Shown: positions 55,845-63,858 of the stretch, one piece after another
Layout: each line of letters begins with the position of its first letter
How positions within the stretch are numbered: the stretch's first letter is position 1
Assembly: GCF_900112615.1 (NCBI RefSeq)
Contig: NZ_FOMK01000007.1
Span: 207,408 to 271,407 of the forward strand
Direction of reading: 5' to 3'
Source: Chitinophaga sp. CF118
GTDB lineage: Bacteria > Bacteroidota > Bacteroidia > Chitinophagales > Chitinophagaceae
Length of the DNA: 64,000 nt
Made by a program: the position numbers and the translations under genes
The notes under the pieces: generated by a model
Database searches by the model: none
Told to the model about the DNA's origin: nothing
What the model saw: only the letters and a program-made list of their open reading frames with translations

Positions 55845-56303
55845 TCAGGGAATAAGCGAATCCTTTGAAGGTGCAATTGAATCTGCATCCATAATAACTA
55901 CCCCTGTAGTTACAGATAAAGTAGTAGAATCAATCATAACAGGTATAGCAGTAGAATCATCCATATTTTCTACCGGAGCAGGCTTTCCCATCATACAGGA
56001 AGAACCAGCCATTCCGAAAGCAATTAAAAAGATAGCAGCTATCTTTTTAAAGATAGAGATATTGGAGAATGAAACTTGCCTCACCAGGTAATCCTGAGAA
56101 GTTTCCACAGATGTATTATTAAAGTGTCCGCAAACATTCTTTTTAGCATTCTCTTTCATGTATTCGACAATAGCAGGTATTTCCCAGTCAGTGAAATCAA
56201 CGACTGTTTTACAACATTTTAAGCAGTGTTTTCCATGTTCTGCCGGAAGCATCTCTTCCCAGCTTTCATTACAGGGTTCTGGAATACGGATATACGAAGC
56301 CAT
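55845..56303 (-). CDS. Cys-motif single-membrane-span protein, copy 2
   Basis: Start 56303 (MASYIRIPEPCNESWEEM) gives 152 aa. The N-terminal domain matches the protein at 28666 closely: IPEPC-E-W--ML, HCLKCCKTVVDFTDWE, and VCGHF, then KKIAAIFLIAFGMAGSSC and a low-complexity tail (Asp/Ser/Thr/Pro). Five Cys are conserved between the copies. A metal-binding or redox role is possible; not established. No partner gene shared between the two loci. Confidence 0.7.
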   Translation of the reverse strand: MASYIRIPEPCNESWEEMLPAEHGKHCLKCCKTVVDFTDWEIPAIVEYMKENAKKNVCGHFNNTSVETSQDYLVRQVSFSNISIFKKIAAIFLIAFGMAGSSCMMGKPAPVENMDDSTAIPVMIDSTTLSVTTGVVIMDADSIAPSKDSLIP

Positions 56304-56540
56304 AGGTGATTTTAAAATATAGATGCTGCAACCAGGAAATTCCATAAATAAGAATGGAGCCGATTCATTTCATGACGACGCTCCATCAGAAAGTATTAAA
56401 GAGCCTTTAGACTTCAATATTCGTTTGATAAAAAACGGCAATTCTACCCGACATGAAAAATACTGTAATTGTTGTAACTTTCTTCTTAAAAGCGGATCTG
56501 TGGCATAACGGGGCTATTTATTGATAAATTAAAATAAGAT

Positions 56541-58124
56541 ATGCTGAACAATTTCATACAATACATTATACTCATCATTATCATCTTATTCCTGGTAATG
56601 CTGGCCCAGAAAGTGAAGATTGCATACCCCATTGTACTTGTAATAGGTGGGCTTATATTAAGTATCACGCACGTTATGCCTGTCATTACAATTAATCCTG
56701 AACTGATTCTTGTAATATTCATCCCTCCCCTGCTTTACGATGCCGCCTGGCACACGTCATGGAAAGACTTCTGGCGATGGAGGCGGGTAATCTCCAGTTT
56801 TGCCTTCCTGATTGTTATTGTTACTTCATTCGTGATTGCTTTTATATCCAGCAGAATTATTCCGGGTTTTACACTGGCACTCGGATTTTTATTAGGAAGT
56901 ATTGTATCCCCTCCAGATGCTGTATCAGCCACTTCTATTCTGAGAAATGTGAAAATTCCCAGAAGACTTTGTGCTATAATTGAAGGAGAAAGTTTACTGA
57001 ACGATGCATCCAGCCTCATCGTTTTCCGCTTTGCGCTGATAGCTGTAAGTACAGGCCAGTTTATTTTTCACGAAGCAGCAATTAGCTTTGTAGAGGTAAT
57101 CGTAATGGGCATTATTACAGGCGTACTTATTGGTATGGTTTATTATGCCATTCACAGGTGGTTACCTACAAACTCCAACATGGATATTGTATTAACCCTT
57201 ACAGCTCCTTATGTGATGTATCTCGTGGCCGAACATTTTCATTTCTCAGGAGTATTGTCTGTGGTAAGCGGCGGATTGTTCCTCTCCTTCCGCAGCCAGA
57301 CCATCCTTACCTACCGCAGCAGGCTACGGGCATCCAATGTATGGTCTACCCTTGACTTTTCGCTGAATGGGCTGGTTTTTATGCTCATCGGCCTGCAACT
57401 ACCGATGATCGTTGATCAGTTGGGAACAGTAAGCCTGCAAAAGGCTATAGGATATGGGCTGTTCATCACCTTTGCGCTCATCGTTACCCGGATTCTCTGC
57501 ACCTTAGGCTCTTCCGTATTCACTGTGTTCATCAGCCGTTATATTACAACAGCAGACAACAGACCCGGCTGGAAAGGGCCGCTTATCTTTGGCTGGGCAG
57601 GTATGCGGGGTGTGGTTTCCCTTGCCGCAGCATTGTCAATTCCTGTTTATATGAGCAACGGGGAAGCCTTTCCCCAGCGCAACATGATCCTGTTCATCAC
57701 TTTTATGGTAATCCTGCTTACACTCGTTATCCAGGGACTTACATTACCGTTGGTTATCAGGTGGCTCAATATGGAAGATCCTGATAAATATACATCTGCA
57801 GAAGAACAACACTTACACATAAAGAAAAAACTGGCGCAGCATAGCCTCACATTCCTGGAAATAAACTACAATGAAAAGCTGAAAACCAACCCCTCATTAC
57901 AACAATTACAAGCAAGGTTTGAGCGGGACCAATCCATGTTGGACCCTAACGTAAAGTCTGATCATGATGATTTCTCTAAAATCTATTTAGAGTTACTTGC
58001 ACATCAGCGTCTCTTTTTGCGACAACTGAATAAAAAAGAAGGCGTGGATGATGCTGTGATCAGGAGGTATGAAGAGTTACTGGACATGGAAGAAGAAAAG
58101 ATCAGACCCCTCTTTGAAGATTGA
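56541..58124 (+). CDS. CPA1-family Na+/H+ (or K+/H+) antiporter
   Basis: 527 aa with about 12 membrane helices and a cytoplasmic C-terminal helix-rich tail of about 110 residues. The conserved ion-binding Asn-Asp pair is in GESLLNDASSLIVF, preceded by SPPDAVSATSILR, both typical of the NhaP/CPA1 group. It exchanges cytoplasmic cations for protons, in pH and salt homeostasis. Single gene upstream of the NO module, separated by an operator region. Confidence 0.92.
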   Translation: MLNNFIQYIILIIIILFLVMLAQKVKIAYPIVLVIGGLILSITHVMPVITINPELILVIFIPPLLYDAAWHTSWKDFWRWRRVISSFAFLIVIVTSFVIAFISSRIIPGFTLALGFLLGSIVSPPDAVSATSILRNVKIPRRLCAIIEGESLLNDASSLIVFRFALIAVSTGQFIFHEAAISFVEVIVMGIITGVLIGMVYYAIHRWLPTNSNMDIVLTLTAPYVMYLVAEHFHFSGVLSVVSGGLFLSFRSQTILTYRSRLRASNVWSTLDFSLNGLVFMLIGLQLPMIVDQLGTVSLQKAIGYGLFITFALIVTRILCTLGSSVFTVFISRYITTADNRPGWKGPLIFGWAGMRGVVSLAAALSIPVYMSNGEAFPQRNMILFITFMVILLTLVIQGLTLPLVIRWLNMEDPDKYTSAEEQHLHIKKKLAQHSLTFLEINYNEKLKTNPSLQQLQARFERDQSMLDPNVKSDHDDFSKIYLELLAHQRLFLRQLNKKEGVDDAVIRRYEELLDMEEEKIRPLFED

Positions 58125-58151
58125 TTGCCTGCTCCTTTTTTACGGGACAAA

Positions 58152-58181
58152 ATAATAAAAGAGTATTTTATCTTTTATTAT
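58152..58181. promoter_or_regulatory. Operator N1 of the NO module, over the trHb promoter
   Basis: A 30-bp palindrome: ATAATAAAAGAGTA, a short centre, then TATCTTTTATTAT. It covers the -33 region of a promoter with a perfect -7 box TACCTTTG at 58194-58201. A near copy stands before the Rrf2 regulator gene (61615-61640). Confidence 0.65.
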
Positions 58182-58228
58182 CGGAATAACATATACCTTT
58201 GTGAAAGAAAAGGAGGTAAACCTCTATT

Positions 58229-58256
58229 ATAATAAAAGATAAAAAGGTCTTATTAT
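58229..58256. promoter_or_regulatory. Operator N2 of the NO module, within the trHb leader
   Basis: ATAATAAAAGATA at 58229 with a right half TCTTATTAT ending at 58256. The left half equals that of N1 and N3. It lies between the transcription start and the haemoglobin start codon, next to a small hairpin GAGG/CCTC (58213-58224). Confidence 0.5.
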
Positions 58257-58275
58257 ATACTATTAAAGAAAAGTT

Positions 58276-58653
58276 ATGCCGGAACTAAAAGACATACAAG
58301 GAATAGAAGACATTAAATGGATGGTAGACAGATTTTATGGCAAGGTCCGTGAAGATGGGCTGCTAGGCCCGATCTTCCTGTCTCATATCGGAAATGACTG
58401 GACTGCTCATCTAAATATCATGTACAACTTCTGGAACATGGCCATATTCGGCAACCGGGATTACACCGGTAATCCGTTTCAGAAACATAAACACATGCCA
58501 CTGGATAGTATCTACTTTGACAGATGGCTACTCCACTTTCATGCTACCCTGGATGAACGCTTTGATGGCCCGGTAACAAACGATACAAAAAAGAAAGCGC
58601 AGACGATTGCGGCAACATTCCTGCATCGTATTACCTCACTACGCCAATCATGA
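58276..58653 (+). CDS. Group III truncated haemoglobin
   Basis: 125 aa with the group III pattern: VDRFYGKVREDGLLGPIF, FWNMAIFGNRDYTGNPFQKHKHMPL (the proximal-His region) and FDRWLLHFHATLDERF. Group III globins are linked to NO or nitrosative stress in several bacteria, and here the neighbours are a nitric oxide reductase and an NsrR-like regulator. It likely binds or detoxifies NO in the cytoplasm. First gene under N1/N2. Confidence 0.92.
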   Translation: MPELKDIQGIEDIKWMVDRFYGKVREDGLLGPIFLSHIGNDWTAHLNIMYNFWNMAIFGNRDYTGNPFQKHKHMPLDSIYFDRWLLHFHATLDERFDGPVTNDTKKKAQTIAATFLHRITSLRQS

Positions 58654-58753
58654 AAACAGCACTATTACATACTCCGGATTGCTGCTGTCAATAGCTTGTT
58701 AAATTTTTTATCTGCCTAAAATACAATCACTGACTACTTTTAATTAGAATTAC

Positions 58754-60994
58754 ATGACACCTAGAAAACTATGGATCAGCCTTGCTATCGTCATGATGGT
58801 ATCTTTTGCGCTGCTCATTTATTTCGGAACTGACATTTACCACAACCTGCCTCCTATCCCGGACAAGGTAGTTTCTGAAAAAGGAGATGTACTGTTTACC
58901 GGACAGGATATTAAAGACGGACAAAATGTATGGCAATCCATCGGAGGCCAGACAGTGGGCAGTATATGGGGGCATGGCAGTTATATTGCGCCAGACTGGA
59001 CTGCCGACTACCTGCACAGGGAATCCGATATCATGCTAACAGCATTAGCTGCTAAAGATGGTAAAACATACAGCCAGCTACCTACTGATGAACAGGCATT
59101 ATACAAAGACCGTTTAAAGACGGAAATCCGGAGAAATACGTTTGATCAACAACAAAACCAGATAGTATTCTCCCCCGCACGGCTCCAGGCATTCCGGCAA
59201 CTGTCTACTTACTACGCCGGACTTTTTATGACTGATCCCGCATTCAACACATTGCGTAATCAGTATGCTATTCCCACTGCTACCATCAAAGATGCAGAAC
59301 GTATGCGCAAGATGAATGCTTTCCTGGCATGGGCCACCTGGGTATGTATTACCGAACGTCCCGGCGATCACGTTACCTATACCAATAACTGGCCGGGAGA
59401 TGAAGTAGTGGGTAATATACCATCCTCTTCCCTGCATCTCTGGTCTGGATTTAGTGTATTGCTGTTGCTGGCAGGCCTTGCCTTATTGATTCTGCATCAT
59501 GCTTATAACAAAGATGAGGTGCCTGTAGAACTACCATTGCAGGACCCTTTACGGAATGATAAACCAACTCCTTCCATGAAAGCCACGCTAAAGTACTTCT
59601 GGATTGTGAGTGCGCTGATCATTGTGCAGATGTTGGCAGGTGTGATCACCGCACACTACGGGGTAGAGGGCAATGCTTTTTATGGATTTCCGCTGGATAA
59701 GTTCTTGCCGGCTTCTGTATCCCGCAGCTGGCATGTGCAACTTGCTATCTTCTGGATAGCCACTTCCTGGCTGGCTACAGGACTATACATTGCACCTGCA
59801 GTATCCGGCTATGAGCCCCGCTTTCAGAAGGCAGGTGTGAATATATTATTTATGGCTCTGGTGATTGTGGTAGCCGGTTCATTAGTGGGGCAATGGCTGG
59901 GTGTGATGCAGAAACTGGGACTGGTAGATAATTTCCTTTGGGGACACCAGGGTTATGAATACATTGAGCTGGGAAGAATATGGCAGATCCTTTTACTGGC
60001 GGGCCTGATTATCTGGCTAATACTTATGCTGCGTGCATTACTCCCCGCCTTACGTAAACGGGATGAGAGTCGCCACCTGCTCACCTTATTTGTAATTGCC
60101 TCCATTGCCATTGCAGTGTTCTATGCTGCCGGATTAATGTACGGCAGACAAACACACATGGCCATTGCCGAATACTGGCGCTGGTGGGTTGTTCATCTGT
60201 GGGTAGAAGGATTCTTTGAAGTGTTTGCAACAGTTGTTTCTGCATTCCTGTTCTGCCGGCTGGGTTTATTACATATCCGGCATGCAACGGTGGCAGTCCT
60301 GTTTTCTACAATTATATTCCTGCTTGGTGGAATCTTAGGCACATTCCATCACATTTACTTTAGTGCCACACCTATTTCAGTACTTGCGGTGGGTGCAACT
60401 TTCAGCGCACTCGAGGTAGTCCCGCTGATCCTGATAGGATATGAAGCTTATCATAATTATACAATAACAAGGTCTACCAAATGGATTAAAGCCTATAAAT
60501 GGCCAATCTATTGTTTCATTGCCATGTGCTTCTGGAACTTTTTAGGGGCGGGCATCTTCGGCTTTGCCATCAATCCTCCCATTGCCTTGTATTATATCCA
60601 GGGATTAAATACAACAGCTGTTCACGGACACACCGCTTTATTTGGGGTATACGGAATTCTTGGTATAGGACTAATGTTATTTGTATTACGTGGATTATAT
60701 CCTGAAAAACACTGGAATGATAAACTGATTGGTTCTGCTTTCTGGCTGATCAACATCGGACTGCTGGTAATGGTAACAATCAGCATGTTGCCAATGGGCA
60801 TCCTCCAGATAATTGCTTCTATACAACATGGTTACTGGTATGCAAGATCTGCCGAATTCATGCATACAGATACTATGCAAACGTTACGCTGGTTAAGGGT
60901 CCCGGGTGATATAATACTGGCAACAGGGGAAGTGCTGCTGGTGATTTTTGTGATAGGACTGAAAACGGGATGGTCTTTAAAGGAGAAGAGATAG
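58754..60994 (+). CDS. norZ: Quinol-dependent nitric oxide reductase (qNor)
   Basis: 746 aa, the fused single-subunit form: an N-terminal periplasmic domain (WQSIGGQTVGSIWGHGSYIAP region) and then a NorB-type helix bundle. His ligands of the haems and FeB appear in SRSWHVQLAIFW, VVHLWVEGFFEV (with conserved Glu), GTFHHIYFS and TAVHGHTALFG. No cytochrome c motif, so electrons come from quinol. It reduces 2 NO to N2O for detoxification. It follows the haemoglobin by 100 nt; a half-site-like TTTTTTATCTG at 58704-58714 and TACTTTTA at 58735-58742 may be its own promoter. Confidence 0.95.
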   Translation: MTPRKLWISLAIVMMVSFALLIYFGTDIYHNLPPIPDKVVSEKGDVLFTGQDIKDGQNVWQSIGGQTVGSIWGHGSYIAPDWTADYLHRESDIMLTALAAKDGKTYSQLPTDEQALYKDRLKTEIRRNTFDQQQNQIVFSPARLQAFRQLSTYYAGLFMTDPAFNTLRNQYAIPTATIKDAERMRKMNAFLAWATWVCITERPGDHVTYTNNWPGDEVVGNIPSSSLHLWSGFSVLLLLAGLALLILHHAYNKDEVPVELPLQDPLRNDKPTPSMKATLKYFWIVSALIIVQMLAGVITAHYGVEGNAFYGFPLDKFLPASVSRSWHVQLAIFWIATSWLATGLYIAPAVSGYEPRFQKAGVNILFMALVIVVAGSLVGQWLGVMQKLGLVDNFLWGHQGYEYIELGRIWQILLLAGLIIWLILMLRALLPALRKRDESRHLLTLFVIASIAIAVFYAAGLMYGRQTHMAIAEYWRWWVVHLWVEGFFEVFATVVSAFLFCRLGLLHIRHATVAVLFSTIIFLLGGILGTFHHIYFSATPISVLAVGATFSALEVVPLILIGYEAYHNYTITRSTKWIKAYKWPIYCFIAMCFWNFLGAGIFGFAINPPIALYYIQGLNTTAVHGHTALFGVYGILGIGLMLFVLRGLYPEKHWNDKLIGSAFWLINIGLLVMVTISMLPMGILQIIASIQHGYWYARSAEFMHTDTMQTLRWLRVPGDIILATGEVLLVIFVIGLKTGWSLKEKR

Positions 60995-61005
60995 TTATAC
61001 ATGTA

Positions 61006-61043
61006 AAAAGAGCCTGTATTCTAATTACGATACAGGCTCTTTT
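61006..61043 (+). terminator. Strong intrinsic terminator after qNor
   Basis: AAAAGAGCCTGTAT (61006-61019) and ATACAGGCTCTTTT (61030-61043) form a 14-bp stem with a terminal T run. Confidence 0.85.
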
Positions 61044-61146
61044 CATTCGGACACTTGATGATGGAGAGCCCTAGTCGCTTAAGCGATTTTCAAGCCCTTT
61101 ATTTATTTTTGATCCATTCTCTGGTTTTCACATCACAATTATCATG

Positions 61147-61578
61147 TTATCTCTTCAGAAACACCAGGGAGGCTTCCAACTTCTCATTAAACTCTCCCAC
61201 TTTAGTAGATTCAAGTGTCTTAAAGATGTTTGCTCTGATCTTTTTGAAATCATTGTGCAATGGGCATGGCCTGGATTCGGAACATTGTTTAAGTCCTAAT
61301 CCGCAGCCGGTAAAAATTTTATCTCCATCTACGGCCTTCACCACATCAGCCAGGGATGAATGCAGTGATTTTTTATCAAGATAAAACCCTCCGGACGGGC
61401 CTTTTTGTGATAATACCAGTCCGTCACGACTAAGATCCTGAAGAATCTTTGCAATAAAGTGCTCAGGGGAATCTATACCCTTTGCGATTTCTTTTATTCC
61501 AACTTTTGATCCGTCACTCGATTTTTGGGCAATGAAAATCACAGCCCGGATCGCATACTCACAAGTCTTTGAAAACAT
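61147..61578 (-). CDS. Rrf2-family, NsrR-like NO-sensing repressor
   Basis: 143 aa with an N-terminal winged helix (CEYAIRAVIFIA; IAKILQDLSRDGLV; GPSGGFYL wing) and three Cys in the sensor loop at 92, 99 and 105 (spacing 6 and 5), close to the NsrR iron-sulfur ligands. NO would destroy the cluster and lift repression. It faces the NO reductase gene convergently, and an AT-rich palindrome like that before the haemoglobin covers its own promoter, so self-control and control of the module are likely. Confidence 0.88.
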   Translation of the reverse strand: MFSKTCEYAIRAVIFIAQKSSDGSKVGIKEIAKGIDSPEHFIAKILQDLSRDGLVLSQKGPSGGFYLDKKSLHSSLADVVKAVDGDKIFTGCGLGLKQCSESRPCPLHNDFKKIRANIFKTLESTKVGEFNEKLEASLVFLKR

Positions 61579-61596
61579 GAATACAATATTTGACTA

Positions 61597-61640
61597 CAAA
61601 GATAAAGGTTAATTAATAAAAGATATTTTTATCTTTATTT
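61597..61640 (-). promoter_or_regulatory. rrf2 promoter with operator N3
   Basis: On the minus strand a perfect -7 box TATCTTTG lies at 61604-61597, 18 nt before the ATG. Its -33 region is covered by a palindrome AATAAAAGATA (61615-61625) and TATCTTTATT (61630-61639), nearly identical to N1. Confidence 0.65.
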
Positions 61641-61661
61641 ATCAGTAATACTGATTCTAAC

Positions 61662-61693
61662 AAAAAAGCCCCTTCGCAAAAGGATGCTTTTTT
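61662..61693 (-). terminator. Intrinsic terminator ending the Ro/Y-RNA unit
   Basis: On the minus strand AAAAAAGC and GCTTTTTT close a stem with an inner CCTT/AAGG pairing and a TTGCG loop. It is 14 nt after the last RNA element and insulates the rrf2 gene on the same strand. Confidence 0.8.
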
Positions 61694-61706
61694 ATTACCT
61701 CCACAA

Positions 61707-61841
61707 CCGGGCAACAAGCCGCATAGGGAAATCTGGATCGGTGTTTAACCACTAACCATCGGGAGCCGGTTAAGGCATCCTCTGAAGGATTTGAACCTTC
61801 GTACCCGACCAAAGCGAAGTATCCCTGTGCTACGGCACCGG
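61707..61841 (-). ncRNA. tRNA-like Y RNA (YrlA-type) element 3
   Basis: On the minus strand outer arms CCGG/CCGG, then GCC/GGC, GCA/TGC and AGGGA/TCCCT enclose a bulged GTGCCGTA block. Inside lie TACTTCG, a T arm GAAGG-TTCAAAT-CCTTC (61800-61784), an acceptor-like stem GGATGCC/GGCTCC closed by a 6-nt loop, and a D-arm-like GTT-AGTGGTTA-AAC. The order T, closed acceptor, D is circularly permuted relative to tRNA, as in YrlA. Its acceptor stem has a bulge and the D stem is weak. Confidence 0.68.
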
Positions 61842-61857
61842 ACATGAAAGTAAAAAA

Positions 61858-61990
61858 TTACAAACAGGGTAATGAAAACCGGACAGCGTGAAGTTGCTCT
61901 ACCAACTGAGCTACATGGAAATTGCTTTCCAGAGGAGGAATCGAACCTCCGACCCACGAAGTAACGCTGTTCTACGACACCTGTTTATAA
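61858..61990 (-). ncRNA. tRNA-like Y RNA (YrlA-type) element 2
   Basis: Clearest of the three. Outer arms AAACAGG/CCTGTTT (extended by TTA/TAA), then internal loop with TGTCGTAGA, and inner arms ACAGCGT/ACGCTGT, all perfect. Inside come TACTTCG, T arm GGAGG-TTCGATT-CCTCC (61950-61934), acceptor GGAAA-GCAA-TTTCC closed by a GNRA loop (61930-61917), and D arm GCTC-AGTTGGTA-GAGC (61911-61896). The D-loop GG and T-loop bases could dock as in tRNA. The inner arms occupy the anticodon-stem position, as known for YrlA RNAs that bind Ro60. Confidence 0.8.
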
Positions 61991-61991
61991 C

Positions 61992-62127
61992 AACAGCAGT
62001 AACAGGCAAAATGAAAGCGGGGTAAGCAAACGGGAGTCGAACCCGTATAGCCTCACGCTTTATCAGAGCGTCGCGCTATTCCTCCCCTTAGTGGCTGCGA
62101 AGTATTTCATTTTTACGACATGCTGTT
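61992..62127 (-). ncRNA. Y RNA-like element 1 with tRNA-Ile-like insert
   Basis: Outer arms AACAGCA/TGCTGTT and inner arms AAAATGAAA/TTTCATTTT pair perfectly, flanking a TGTCGTA block as in elements 2 and 3, and TACTTCG follows. The interior is different: an extended hairpin with ATAGC/GCTAT and an anticodon-like arm ACGCT-CTGATAA-AGCGT (GAT, Ile; 62071-62055), then a T arm ACGGG-TTCGACT-CCCGT (62046-62030). No D arm. It starts 45 nt after the Ro gene stop and abuts element 2. A functional tRNA-Ile is unlikely because the D arm is missing and the acceptor pairing is poor. Confidence 0.68.
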
Positions 62128-62171
62128 ATTTAAGATTTTTATAGCATCCCTCCCTTTCAGAGGGATGCCAA

Positions 62172-63701
62172 TTATACTGTTATTGCATGAATATGTTCTA
62201 CCGCAGAAGCACCCTGATCGATGCCTTCCATCACTTCAAATACCTTATCACTCCACCCGGCTATCAGATATACATTCTGTTCACGTATATTAAGCGGTAT
62301 AGCACCATGACCAGCCAGGTCGAACAGATACAGTTTAGCTTCCGGAGCTATCTTCTTGTAGAGCTGCCATTGTGCGTTCAGCGTATTCGCATTATTCGTG
62401 TTTCCGCTCGTGCTATCCCACATCTGACAGTCCGTGAACAACATGATCTTATCTGCCACATACCTGCGCGCTACAAGATCTTCCAGTACTTTGTAACCAT
62501 TGGTGCTATATCCTACTTCTCCTTCTCTTTTGTAGAACGCATCTACATTAGACAGGATACTATTTCGGGACAGGCTCACCGTTTTCCAGGTATCACCGAA
62601 TATACCGGATACCACATGATGGCATTTATATTGCAACAGCATTCCCAGCATCAGGCCAATGTCATAATACAGGATTTTGCTTTTTGCAGATACTGGTTGC
62701 TGCATAGAACCTGATACATCGCAGGCAATCACTACCCGGGTTCTGTTATCAAATCCATGAAGGTTCTGCACACTTAATTTCAACGCTGTTTCAAGTGCTT
62801 CCTGTACATATCCTGTTAATCCATGCGGCACCTTTTTCAGTTCGCGATAGGCGGCCAGAAAACGGAAGGGCAACTGTTTTGATTTCAACACGGCAGTTTC
62901 ATCCGTCAATTGTGCGCATACTTTATATACATGCGCATCGCTGATGTTGTTTTCCAGCATATTACGCAGGTTACGCATAGTTGCCATATAACCCAGCTTT
63001 CTGCTATCTATCAGTCCTTCCCAGGTAACCCTTACTGCAAGCAGCTTTTCCTTACCGGAGTCATATTTTACCTGTCCTGCAGCGGATAAAGCGGTTTCCC
63101 AGGTATATGGTACTTCCAGCTCATTATCCACGATTTTGTTGAATAATGACTGCTGTGTTTCATCCTTTGCTTTCGGATGTACCAGAAACAAGGCATCTCT
63201 CAATGAAATTTCCGTGTCACGGTTATATTTTGCGAACTGATATTCATCAAATTTGTTGAATGCAAGCGACAATCCCTTCTGTAGTTGCTTACTCAGGCGA
63301 TGTAATTTCTTTCTGTCTGTTCGCACATTCGCCAGCGCATAGTAAGACAACAACTCTGTAATTTCATCCGCACGCTGTACTATCCTACTCACGGTTTTAC
63401 TTACCAGTGAGTCGCCGGTATGCACTTTTGCAAGTTCTACGGCCAGCACTATGGGAATTGAACGCAGGTACATGTTTTCACGGGCATATATTGCCAGTTT
63501 GGCCACATAAGCGGGATCATTACGGGTAATCAATGAACGGATTCTTTCTACCCTTGTTGTATCCCCTTCATAAAACTGATCCTGAAGAGCCGATGTTACC
63601 ACACTGCTGTACAATTCCATCTCAGGTGTAAGTTTATACACTTTTGCACCTTCATTGTTTATCACCGATTGCCCTTTGTGCTTTAAAATATTGAATCTCA
63701 T
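62172..63701 (-). CDS. rsr: Ro60/Rsr ortholog (TROVE and vWA domains)
   Basis: Start at 63701 (MRFNILKHKGQSVINNEGAKVY) gives 509 aa, typical of bacterial Ro proteins. Residues 1-310 form the TROVE domain of HEAT-like helical repeats (for example RNDPAYVAKLAIYARENMYLRS) that binds Y RNA in a ring. Residues 320-509 are a vWA domain with a complete MIDAS: D328-x-S330-x-S332 in CDVSGSMQ, Thr400 in GYSTNG and Asp424 in FTDCQMW. Ro proteins scaffold Y RNAs and steer misfolded RNA or nucleases in stress. Three tRNA-like Y RNA candidates follow on the same strand. No rtcB or rtcA lies in the window. Confidence 0.95.
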   Translation of the reverse strand: MRFNILKHKGQSVINNEGAKVYKLTPEMELYSSVVTSALQDQFYEGDTTRVERIRSLITRNDPAYVAKLAIYARENMYLRSIPIVLAVELAKVHTGDSLVSKTVSRIVQRADEITELLSYYALANVRTDRKKLHRLSKQLQKGLSLAFNKFDEYQFAKYNRDTEISLRDALFLVHPKAKDETQQSLFNKIVDNELEVPYTWETALSAAGQVKYDSGKEKLLAVRVTWEGLIDSRKLGYMATMRNLRNMLENNISDAHVYKVCAQLTDETAVLKSKQLPFRFLAAYRELKKVPHGLTGYVQEALETALKLSVQNLHGFDNRTRVVIACDVSGSMQQPVSAKSKILYYDIGLMLGMLLQYKCHHVVSGIFGDTWKTVSLSRNSILSNVDAFYKREGEVGYSTNGYKVLEDLVARRYVADKIMLFTDCQMWDSTSGNTNNANTLNAQWQLYKKIAPEAKLYLFDLAGHGAIPLNIREQNVYLIAGWSDKVFEVMEGIDQGASAVEHIHAITV

Positions 63702-63748
63702 CACCTTATTATTTGCTTGTAATTGACAATGCAAAGATGAAACACGTG

Positions 63749-63768
63749 TGCGCAGTCTTTCTGCGCAG
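63749..63768 (-). promoter_or_regulatory. TGCGCAG direct repeat in the rsr promoter region
   Basis: TGCGCAG occurs at 63749-63755 and again at 63762-63768, 13 bp apart; the second, with one flanking base, is the self-complementary CTGCGCAG. It lies about 20 bp upstream of a -7-like CATCTTTG (63739-63732, minus strand), so it covers the likely -33 region. Confidence 0.45.
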
Positions 63769-63858
63769 TTTATTTTTTATCCATTATAGCTGTAAAAACC
63801 TCTTAAACCGGAAAAAACAAACCCCTTATAAGTCTCTGCCAATAAGGATTACAGAGAG

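Noticed and set aside
61745..61957. ORFs across the RNA array on the minus strand
   Set aside because: They run through paired RNA arms and T-arm sequences; no protein family, and the RNA explanation is far better.
61992..62127. Ordinary tRNA-Ile gene
   Set aside because: Anticodon and T arms fit, but there is no D arm, acceptor pairing is poor, and the element is enclosed in long Y-RNA-like arms shared with its neighbours.
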